Positions 57,693 through 64,000 of a stretch of 64,000 nt of DNA are shown piece by piece. The translations under genes were made by a program, and so were the position numbers. Numbering within the stretch: position 1 is the first letter of the stretch; every line of letters starts with the position of its first letter. The DNA comes from JAFAYN01 sp963733105 (GTDB lineage: Bacteria; Gemmatimonadota; Gemmatimonadetes; Longimicrobiales; Longimicrobiaceae), in assembly GCA_963733105.1 (NCBI GenBank), contig CAVTCB010000005.1, forward strand, positions 248,001-312,000. Reading direction: 5' to 3'. Below the pieces are notes generated by a model. It worked only from the letters and a program-made list of their open reading frames with translations, searched no databases and was not told the DNA's origin.

Positions 57693-58430
57693 CTACAGCC
57701 GCGCCTGGAGCGCGTCCGGCGTCCAGCGCGCCAGGAACGCGGCCAGCGAGGTGAACGACCCCGTCAGGAGGAGGAGCCCCATCCCCACCAGGAGCACGCC
57801 GCTGGCCCGGCTCACCCAGGGGAGGAAGCGGCGCATCCGCCGGAACCCCACCAGGAAGCGCTCGATCAGGAGCGTGGAGAGGAGGAAGGGGACCGCCAGC
57901 CCGGCCGAGTACACGGCCAGGAGCCCCATCCCCTCGGCCACGGAGCCGCGCGTGGCGGCCAGCGTCAGGATGCCGCCCAGGATGGGCCCGATGCACGGCG
58001 TCCACCCCGCGCCGAAGGCCACCCCCACCAGCACCGTCCCCAGGTACCCCACCGGCTTGTCGGCCAGGTGCACCCGCCACTCCCGCCCGGCCCCCGGGAG
58101 CCGCAGCGCGCCCAGCAGGTACAGCCCGAAGAGCACCAGGAGCGCGCCCCCCGCGATCTCCACCCAGCGCGAGGCGTAGGAGAGGAGCGCCCCCAGGAAG
58201 GTGGCGGAGGCCCCCAGGAGGATGAACACCCCCGTGAACCCCAGCACGAAGAGGAGGCCGTGCACCAGCACCGCCCGCCGCGCGCGCGGGGCCTCGCCCT
58301 GCATCTCGTCCAGGCTCATCCCCGTGATGAAGGTGGCGTAGCTGGGGATGAGCGGGAGGACGCAGGGAGAGAGGAAGCTCAGGATTCCCGCCGTGAAGGC
58401 GACCGCCAGGCCGAGCGATTCGGTCTGCAT
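57693..58430 (-). CDS. ccdA: CcdA-family thiol-disulfide membrane protein
   Basis: 245 residues, six membrane helices. The redox Cys pair is in LSPCVLPLIPSYATF and WTPCIGPILGGIL. CcdA/DsbD-core proteins carry electrons from cytoplasmic thioredoxin to the outside for cytochrome c maturation or oxidative folding. No other ccm/res gene is adjacent; SURF1 and a thioredoxin are elsewhere in the window. Confidence 0.92.
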   Translation of the reverse strand: MQTESLGLAVAFTAGILSFLSPCVLPLIPSYATFITGMSLDEMQGEAPRARRAVLVHGLLFVLGFTGVFILLGASATFLGALLSYASRWVEIAGGALLVLFGLYLLGALRLPGAGREWRVHLADKPVGYLGTVLVGVAFGAGWTPCIGPILGGILTLAATRGSVAEGMGLLAVYSAGLAVPFLLSTLLIERFLVGFRRMRRFLPWVSRASGVLLVGMGLLLLTGSFTSLAAFLARWTPDALQARL

Positions 58431-58472
58431 GGAGACGGATGCGAGGGGTGCAGGAGTGGGCCCGGAACGGAC

Positions 58473-58501
58473 AAAGGCCCCGGGAGTACCCCGGAGCCCT
58501 T
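58473..58501 (-). terminator. Terminator after the nitronate-monooxygenase-like gene
   Basis: On the minus strand GGCTCCGGG pairs with CCCGGGGCC (one wobble), followed by TTTGT. Confidence 0.6.
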
Positions 58502-58524
58502 GCTCGGTTCGGACGGCGAGGGGG

Positions 58525-60003
58525 TCAGCGGGAGCCGACGGCCTCCATCAGCCCCATCCGCGCCAGCCGGTCGCGCACGCCGGAGAGGAGGTAGTCGATC
58601 ACCTCGCCGGCCGTGTACTGCGCCCGGTCCGCGCCCAGGAAGCGGCGGATCAGCTTGAGGTCGTCGCCGCTGGTGACGAGCGGCTTCTCCACCCGGCCGT
58701 CGTCGCGCACCTGGCCGTGGCCGATGTCGGCCATGAGGGCGTTGCACAGGCACTTCCGGCCGAGGGTCTCGTCGGCGCAGCCGCCCTTCTTGACGTAGGT
58801 GTCCACCGGCTCGGCGGGGCAGCGGTACCCGATGCGCCCCGTCTCCGCGCGGTACGCGGTGCGCAGGTAGCCCAGGTCGCACACCCGCTCGCGGGCCTGG
58901 TAGACGTCCTGCTGCGACATGGTGTCGCCCAGCTGCACCACCTTGAAGGGGAACCCGGTGGGTGAGGCGCGGGCGTCGGTGAGCACGTCCACCTCGTCCT
59001 CCAGCGCCTGGCGGAGCACCTTCTCCTTGAGGTCGCCGCGGAAGCCCGACTCCTCGGAGTAGGCGAACAGCGTCCCCACCTGGATCCCGGCGGCGCCCTC
59101 GTCCAGCGCCTCCTGGAGCTTCTCCGGCGACCCCGCGCCCCCGGCCAGCCAGAAGGGGAGCCCCAGCTCCCGCATCTTGGCCAGGTCCACCTCGTCGCGC
59201 ACGCCGTAGAGCGGCTCGCCGCGCTCGTTGTACTGCGTCTCGCCGCGGGGCGGGGCGTTGTGCCCGCCCGCCGTGGGCGCCTCGATCACGAACCCGTCCA
59301 CCCGCCCGCTCGCCTTGCGCGCCAGCATGGTGGCCAGCGAGTTGGAGGCGATGATGGGGAGGAAGAAGGGGCGCTTCATCTCCACGGGGGGCTCGGCGGA
59401 GTGCACGCGCGGGTCGAAGGTCATGTACGCCGGGTCGCCCGCGGGGCCCTCCAGGTCCAGCTTCAGCGAGGCCGGGCGGTGCTCGGCGAAGCTGTCCAGC
59501 ACGGCGGGGATCTCCTTGGGGATGCCCGCGCCCATCAGCACGTAGTCCACCCCGGCCAGCATCGCCCCGTAGAGCGAGTCCAGGTTGGGCATCTGCACCT
59601 TGGTGAGGAGGTTGATCCCCACCGGGCCGGAGTGCCCCTCCTTGGCGAGCCACACCTCGCAGAAGTTGGCGGCCATGGTGAGCTGCTGCCGCACCGCGGT
59701 CACCACCTGCTTGTACATGGGGATCGCCTTGTACGGCTCGCCCCCGCGCCCCTCCTCGCGGAAGTAGCGGTTCAGCACCTCCTGGGCGACGCCGGGGATG
59801 GGGAAGTGCTCCAGCGCGCGCCGGAGGTGCCCGCCCATGTCGCCGTCCTGGAGGCGCCGCACGAAGAGCGAGTCCAGCGCCGTGCCGGAGACCACTCCCA
59901 TCTGCCCACGCATGGAGACCGCCTTGGCCAGGACCCAGTTGGAGACACCGACCCCCATCCCGCCCTGGATGATCATCGGGTGCGTGAGCGAAGGAGCGTT
60001 CAT
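58525..60003 (-). CDS. Nitronate monooxygenase / PfaD-like flavin oxidoreductase
   Basis: 492 residues. The FMN TIM-barrel of the 2-nitropropane dioxygenase family is clear: MIIQGGMGVGVSNWVLAKAV, DYVLMGAGIPKEIPAVLD, VIEAPTAGGHNAPPRG and LAGGAGSPEKLQEALDEGA. It is longer than classic nitronate monooxygenase (about 330-380) and has a Cys-bearing C-terminal extension (GYRCPAEPV, GGCADETLGRKCLCNALM). That layout fits the larger PfaD/enoyl-reductase-like branch. Substrate is unknown. Confidence 0.8.
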   Translation of the reverse strand: MNAPSLTHPMIIQGGMGVGVSNWVLAKAVSMRGQMGVVSGTALDSLFVRRLQDGDMGGHLRRALEHFPIPGVAQEVLNRYFREEGRGGEPYKAIPMYKQVVTAVRQQLTMAANFCEVWLAKEGHSGPVGINLLTKVQMPNLDSLYGAMLAGVDYVLMGAGIPKEIPAVLDSFAEHRPASLKLDLEGPAGDPAYMTFDPRVHSAEPPVEMKRPFFLPIIASNSLATMLARKASGRVDGFVIEAPTAGGHNAPPRGETQYNERGEPLYGVRDEVDLAKMRELGLPFWLAGGAGSPEKLQEALDEGAAGIQVGTLFAYSEESGFRGDLKEKVLRQALEDEVDVLTDARASPTGFPFKVVQLGDTMSQQDVYQARERVCDLGYLRTAYRAETGRIGYRCPAEPVDTYVKKGGCADETLGRKCLCNALMADIGHGQVRDDGRVEKPLVTSGDDLKLIRRFLGADRAQYTAGEVIDYLLSGVRDRLARMGLMEAVGSR

Positions 60004-60278
60004 AGGCGTTCCTGGACGGGTTCGGGGTGCAAGGGGTAACCCGGCAATCTACGGACCATGTAGCGGGTATGCAACGTGTTATGGATGCAACTCTGTACTC
60101 CGCTGAACCGGGCTCAGTTCCCGTTTCCGGGAAAACTGCAACGCAAGTGCCACGCCCGAAAGGGGCTGCGTGGCCCGCGCGGTGTTGCAGAGCCCGTTCC
60201 CGCGCCGATATTCTCAGGCCGGGAGGCGCAGCCTCCGGAGAATGGTTCACGACACGAAAAACACACGAGACGCATCCC
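60004..60278. other. Divergent intergenic region (flavin oxidoreductase / hemQ)
   Basis: 275 bases with no gene. It holds AT-richer stretches (60055-60110, likely the minus-strand promoter) and the hemQ promoter at 60185-60214. No repeats are seen. Confidence 0.5.
60185..60214 (+). promoter_or_regulatory. Likely hemQ promoter
   Basis: TTGCAG (60185-60190), an 18-base spacer and TATTCT (60209-60214), 64 bases before the ATG at 60279. Confidence 0.45.
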
Positions 60279-61088
60279 ATGGCCGAGCTGCATCCCGCCA
60301 CCCTGGAGGGGTGGTACGCCCTCCACCAGGCATGGACGATGGACTGGAAGGCGCTCCGGGCGCTGGACCCCGCCTCCCGCGCGGCCGTGGCCGCGGAGGC
60401 GCGGGCGCTGTTCGAGGCGCTGGAGGCGCCCGCGGAGGGGTGGAGCGCCCCCTTCCGGCTGGTGGGCGGGGGCGCCGACTGGATGTTCGTCCACTTCCGC
60501 CCCACGCTGGAGGAGCTTGCGGACGTGCAGGCGCGCGTCCGCCGCTCGCGCCTGGGCGACCTGCTCCGCCTGGAGACGGACTACCTGTCGGTGACCGAGG
60601 CGGGGCTGTACCACGCCACCGCCGAGGCGGCGCGGGAGCACGGGGCGGGGACGGAGGCGTTCCGCGCGGCGCTGGACGAGACGGCCGCGGCGGAGCTGGC
60701 GACGCCGCACGTCCGCACCCGCCTCTTCCCGCGGGTGCCGGAGGGGATGCGGTACGTGTCCTTCTACCCCATGAGCAAGCGGCGCGCGGAGGGGGGCAAC
60801 TGGTACACCCTCCCCGTGGCGGAGCGGAGCCGGCTGATGCGCGAGCACGGGATGACGGGGCGTCGCTTCGCCGGGAGGATCTTCCAGGTGATCACCGGCT
60901 CGGTGGGGCTGGACGACTGGGAGTGGGGGGTGACGCTCTTCGCCCGCGACCCGCTGGACTTCAAGCGGATCGTCACCGAGATGCGCTACGACGAGGCGAG
61001 CGCCCTGTACGGCGAGTTCGGGAGCTTTCTCACCGGCATCCGTTTTGCCCCCTCGGAGTGGGCAGTGCTCCTCGAAGGCGAGAGCTGA
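60279..61088 (+). CDS. hemQ: Coproheme decarboxylase HemQ/ChdC (chlorite-dismutase-like)
   Basis: 269 residues. Diagnostic stretches are MRYVSFYPMSKRRAEGGNWY (with the Tyr of the YPMSK motif), LMREHGMTGRRFAG (proximal haem His) and VITGSVGLDDWEWGVTLFA. HemQ turns coproheme III into haem b in the coproporphyrin-dependent pathway. The distal Arg of true chlorite dismutases is not expected in this branch. The ATG at 60279 matches the family start. The MlaE gene follows after 58 bases. Confidence 0.92.
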   Translation: MAELHPATLEGWYALHQAWTMDWKALRALDPASRAAVAAEARALFEALEAPAEGWSAPFRLVGGGADWMFVHFRPTLEELADVQARVRRSRLGDLLRLETDYLSVTEAGLYHATAEAAREHGAGTEAFRAALDETAAAELATPHVRTRLFPRVPEGMRYVSFYPMSKRRAEGGNWYTLPVAERSRLMREHGMTGRRFAGRIFQVITGSVGLDDWEWGVTLFARDPLDFKRIVTEMRYDEASALYGEFGSFLTGIRFAPSEWAVLLEGES

Positions 61089-61146
61089 TCCCGCCCGCGG
61101 CGCTTCTGCGCTGGCCCCTGCCGGAGCGGCACCGTATCTTCCCCGG

Positions 61147-61926
61147 ATGAACTGGAAGCGACCTTTCGCGATCGTCGGCGCCGCGACCCTCCGTCCCCTG
61201 GAGGGGCTCGGCGGCTTCGCGCACTTCTCCGCGCAGGCGGGGCGTGCCCTGGCCGACGTCCCCACCTGGGGGCCGCTCCTGATCACCCAGATGCGGCGGC
61301 TGGGGGTGGACTCCCTCCCCATCGCGCTCTTCATCGCCGGGTTCACGGGGATCGTGCTCTCGCTCCAGGCGTCGTACACCTTCACCGGCGCCATCCCCAT
61401 GTACTTCGTGGGGACGCTGGTGGGGAAGACGATGATCCTGGAGCTGGGCCCCGTCCTCATGGGGCTCTCCCTCTCCGGCCGGGTGGGCGCAAACATCGCG
61501 GCCGAGCTGGGGACCATGCGGGTGTCGGAGCAGATCGACGCGCTGGAGACCATGGCCTACGACCCCATGTCGTACCTGGTGGTCCCCCGAGTCCTGGCCG
61601 GGATCCTGATGTTCCCCGTCATCGTGGTGTTCGCCAACACCATCGGGATCATCGGCGGGTGGATCACGGCCATCAACCTGCTCGACATGTCCACCCAGGA
61701 GTTCATCCGGGGGCTGAGGCTCTTCTTCGTCCCGTTCGACCTGACGTACTCCCTCATCAAGTCCACCTCGTTCGGGCTGGTGGTGACGCTGGTGGGGTGC
61801 TTCCAGGGGTTCACCACCACCGGCGGGGCCGAGGGCGTGGGGATCGCCACCACCCGCGCGGTGGTCATCGGGAGCCTGCTCATCCTCTTCCTGGACGCCT
61901 TCTGGGCGGCGATCCTGCTTCGATGA
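61147..61926 (+). CDS. mlaE: MlaE-family lipid ABC transporter permease
   Basis: 259 residues, about five membrane helices. PIALFIAGFTGIVLSLQASY, ELGPVLMGLSLSGRVGANIA, AELGTMRVSEQIDALETMAY and YSLIKSTSFGLVVTLVGCFQG are the MlaE/YrbE permease blocks. With MlaF and MlaD it moves phospholipids between inner and outer membranes. The stop overlaps the mlaF ATG (ATGA). Confidence 0.93.
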   Translation: MNWKRPFAIVGAATLRPLEGLGGFAHFSAQAGRALADVPTWGPLLITQMRRLGVDSLPIALFIAGFTGIVLSLQASYTFTGAIPMYFVGTLVGKTMILELGPVLMGLSLSGRVGANIAAELGTMRVSEQIDALETMAYDPMSYLVVPRVLAGILMFPVIVVFANTIGIIGGWITAINLLDMSTQEFIRGLRLFFVPFDLTYSLIKSTSFGLVVTLVGCFQGFTTTGGAEGVGIATTRAVVIGSLLILFLDAFWAAILLR

Positions 61927-62743
61927 GCATCGAGATGGTGGACGTCCACAAGGCGTTCGGGGCCAAGAAGGTCCTGCGCGGGCTCAGCATCGAGGTGGGG
62001 GCCGGCCAGACGCTCTCGCTGATCGGCTTCTCCGGCGCGGGGAAGTCCACCATCCTCAAGCACGTGGTCGGGCTGATGAGCCCCGACCGCGGCTCGGTGC
62101 GCGTGGACGGCCGCGAGGTGCCGAAGCTGGCCCGGGACGACCTGTACGAGCTGCGCCGCGAGATCGGCTACGTGTTCCAGTTCGCCGCGCTCTTCGACTC
62201 CATGACCATCGCCGAGAACATCTCCATGGGGCTCCGCAAGCGGGGCGGGATGACGGAGGCGCAGATCGCCGAGCGGGTGGCCGACTCGCTGGCGCGCGTG
62301 GACCTGGAGGGGTACGAGCGGCGCTTCCCCTCCGAGCTGTCGGGCGGGCAGAAGAAGCGGGCCGGGCTGGCGCGGGCCATGGCCTTCCGCCCCCGGTACC
62401 TGCTGTACGACGAGCCCACCAGCGGGCTGGACCCGGTGACCACCACCATCATCGACCGGCTGATCCGGAAGATGCAGTCGGACCTGGGCACCACCTCGCC
62501 TGGTGATCACGCACGACATGGAGAGCGCGTACCGCATCAGCGACCGCATCGCCATGCTGTACGAGGGGCGGGTGGTGGAGGAGGGGACGCCGGACGAGAT
62601 CCGCCGCTCCGAGAACCCGATCGTGCGCGGGTTCGTCGGAGGGGCAGCCGGAGCTGATCGAGGCCGCGGAGGAGGAGATGTCCCGGCAGGCGAAGGGACA
62701 GGGCACGCGTACCCCCACGCCCCCACCCGGGGAGGGTGAATGA
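61923..62743 (+). pseudogene. mlaF: MlaF ABC ATPase, interrupted by two single-base insertions
   Basis: The ATPase is intact up to about residue 191: Walker A GFSGAGKST, Q-loop VFQFAALFDSMT, signature LSGGQKKR and Walker B LLYDEPTSGLDP. After KMQSDLGTTS one extra C (62499/62500) shifts the frame; the continuation LVITHDMESAYRISDRIAML is in the next frame. A second extra G near 62637 shifts again, giving EGQPELIEAAEEEMSRQAKG and a TGA at 62741-62743 that overlaps the mlaD ATG. Removing two bases restores an intact protein of about 272 residues. A true pseudogene or an assembly error are both possible; the intact neighbours favour error. Confidence 0.85.
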
Positions 62744-63837
62744 GGCTCAAGAACGAAGTGGTCGTAGGGATCGTGGTGGTCGCGGGGCTCCTGGTCCTCG
62801 CGGTGGGCGGGTACTGGCTCACGGGGCGCCCCTGGGGGCAGGAGCAGCGGGAGCTGCGGGCCACCTTCCGCGAGGTGGGGCTGCTCGCCGAGGGGAGCCC
62901 GGTCAAGTACCGCGGGGTGCAGATCGGGCGGGTGGAGACGATCACGCTGTCGCCGCGCGGCGACGGGGTGTTCGTCACCATGAGCATCGTCCCCGAGCTG
63001 ACGCTCCCGGCCGACGCCGGGGTGGTGCTCTCCGCCGAGTCGTTCTTCGGCGACTGGCAGGCCGCCCTCGTGTCGCGCCGCAGCCTCCCCGAGGTGGAGT
63101 TCGCCACCTCCACGCAGCGCGGGGTGCTCCCCGGCGCGGCGCTCCCGGACATCACGCAGCTGACCGCGGTGGCCGCGCGCATCGCCGGCGACATCGAGCT
63201 CCTCTCCGACCGGGTGCAGCTCGCCTTCACGGAGGAGTCGGCCATCGGGATCCGGGAGACCATCGACAACATCCGCGACATGAGCGAGCAGCTCGGCGGC
63301 TTCCTGGACCAGCAGACCGGCACCTACCGCGACGTCTCCGGAAACGTCCTGGCGGCCACGGCCAACATCCGCGACGCCACCGCCGCCGCCGAGGCGGTCG
63401 CCAACGACCTGGGGAGCGCCGTCAACCGCGGCGACATCCAGCAGATCCTGGGGAACGCCCGCCAGTCCAGCGAGAACCTGCGGCGCTTCAGCGAGGCGCT
63501 CAACACCGCGGGCTCCGGCGTCCCCGGCCTGATGGCGCGCGCCGACACCACCCTGGCGGCCATCGGCCAGACGGCCACGGGGGTGAACACCATGGTCACC
63601 GGGCTGCAGCCGCAGCTCGCCGAGGTGGGGCCGACGCTGGTGGAGGCGCGCAACGCCATCGCCACGCTGCAGCGCGCCATGGCCAAGATCGAGCAGGGGA
63701 ACGGGACGCTGGGGCGGCTCCTGGAGGACCCGGCGCTCTACGAGGAGACGCAGCGCTCCGTCGCCACCCTGCGCCGCCTCCTGGCCGACATCCAGGCGAA
63801 CCCGGCCAAGTACATCGGCCAGTTCAAGGTCTTCTAG
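62740..63837 (+). CDS. mlaD: MlaD/MCE-domain lipid-binding protein
   Basis: 365 residues. One N-terminal membrane helix (VVVGIVVVAGLLVLAVGGYWL) anchors an MCE domain (ATFREVGLLAEGSPVKYRGV, QIGRVETI). A long helical, Ala/Gln-rich C-terminus follows, longer than the roughly 180 residues of E. coli MlaD. The subunit holds lipid between MlaFE and the outer-membrane side. The ATG overlaps the original mlaF stop. Array H5 begins at its TAG. Confidence 0.92.
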   Translation: MRLKNEVVVGIVVVAGLLVLAVGGYWLTGRPWGQEQRELRATFREVGLLAEGSPVKYRGVQIGRVETITLSPRGDGVFVTMSIVPELTLPADAGVVLSAESFFGDWQAALVSRRSLPEVEFATSTQRGVLPGAALPDITQLTAVAARIAGDIELLSDRVQLAFTEESAIGIRETIDNIRDMSEQLGGFLDQQTGTYRDVSGNVLAATANIRDATAAAEAVANDLGSAVNRGDIQQILGNARQSSENLRRFSEALNTAGSGVPGLMARADTTLAAIGQTATGVNTMVTGLQPQLAEVGPTLVEARNAIATLQRAMAKIEQGNGTLGRLLEDPALYEETQRSVATLRRLLADIQANPAKYIGQFKVF

Positions 63838-63876
63838 GGGACAGGGAACAGGGGACAGGGAACAGCCTGCAACGGC
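63836..63876. repeat. Heptamer array H5 at the mlaD stop
   Basis: GGGGACA/GGGAACA units starting within the mlaD TAG and ending in GCCTGCAACGGC. Same orientation to the gene as H4. Confidence 0.8.
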
Positions 63877-63913
63877 ACGGTCCCCCCGGCTCCTGAGCGC
63901 AGTTGGCAGTGGC

Positions 63914-63950
63914 TTGCTGTCCCCTGTACCCTATCCACTGTACCCTGTCT
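63914..63950. repeat. Heptamer array H6 (diverged)
   Basis: TGTCCCCTGTACCCTATCC-type units end 4 bases before the aspartokinase ATG. The constant flank is decayed (GGCAGTGGCTTGC). Confidence 0.6.
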
Positions 63951-63953
63951 TTT

Positions 63954-64000
63954 ATGCTCCTGGTCCGGAAGTACGGCGGCACCTCGGTGGGGACGCCCGG
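63954..64000 (+). CDS. lysC: Aspartokinase N-terminus (cut by window edge)
   Basis: Only 15 codons are present: MLLVRKYGGTSVGTP. The KYGGTSVG motif at the extreme N-terminus is the nucleotide/aspartate site of aspartate kinases, first enzyme of Lys/Thr/Met synthesis. The rest is outside the window, so regulation cannot be judged. Confidence 0.8.
   Translation, partial: MLLVRKYGGTSVGTP

Overview
The window is 64 kb of very GC-rich bacterial chromosome, roughly 70% or more by eye. Genes are tightly packed on both strands, and many neighbours overlap by 1-4 bases (ATGA, GTGA, TGATG). GTG and TTG starts are common. The gene mix is a coproheme decarboxylase (HemQ), an Mla/MCE transporter, a phenylacetyl-CoA epoxidase cluster, c-di-GMP enzymes, DUF3618 and glycine-rich stress proteins and a thioredoxin/CcdA set. 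It suits a soil or desert heterotroph. My best guess is Gemmatimonadota (Longimicrobium-like); this is inference, because no rRNA or tRNA is present to test it.

Layout. 1-4.9 kb: an SRPBCC protein (cut by the edge), a thioredoxin / KASIII-like / Cys-cluster operon, a TcmP-like protein and a Gly-rich protein. 5-10.6 kb: a GMC oxidoreductase with an unknown partner, a membrane protein and an M20 amidohydrolase. 11-19.4 kb: an LMW-phosphatase/fructosamine-kinase pair, cardiolipin synthase, a LysM lytic transglycosylase, a metalloenzyme, a histidine kinase and a HAD hydrolase. 19.4-20 kb: a decayed type II toxin-antitoxin pair. 20-25.8 kb: a saccharopine-dehydrogenase-like enzyme, a chemoreceptor and an ABC exporter. 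25.8-30.8 kb: a c-di-GMP island (GGDEF; receiver, EAL and DHH phosphoesterase). 31-37.5 kb: a secreted lectin-like protein, a V4R-like protein, a HIT protein, an orphan E1-alpha, the paa cluster and PilZ. 37.5-46.4 kb: a DUF4365 protein, ThyX, a cobalamin-binding protein, SPW, CorA, an S9 peptidase and arsR-arsM. 46.9-55.5 kb: a stress-protein island (LEA14-like lipoprotein, PA2169-like, two DUF3618 proteins, Gly-rich CBS, LEA-like helices) with a SURF1 gene and a group II intron. 55.6-60 kb: FabF, a LuxR-type regulator, CcdA and a nitronate-monooxygenase-like enzyme. 60.3-64 kb: HemQ, MlaE-MlaF-MlaD and the first codons of aspartokinase.

The most distinctive signal is in the intergenic DNA. 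Two dispersed structured repeats, R1 (4 copies, about 160 bp) and R2 (3 copies, about 150 bp), are built from one hairpin module. The module is GAG, an unpaired C, a variable stem, an AAAC loop, the complementary stem, an unpaired T, then CTC. R1 carries three modules in tandem and R2 one, and stem bases covary between modules and between copies. The repeats are usually followed by REP-like palindromes (CCCCTCCCCC/GGGGGAGGGG). In three cases a degenerate heptamer array (GGGGACA/GGGAACA) with a constant flank comes next. Four heptamer arrays touch or encode a stop codon, always in the same orientation to the gene that ends there.

Other points of note are PaaD split into two genes at separate positions in the paa cluster, a KASIII homologue whose catalytic Cys is Phe, mlaF broken by two single-base insertions, and a group II intron sitting directly behind a rho-independent terminator.
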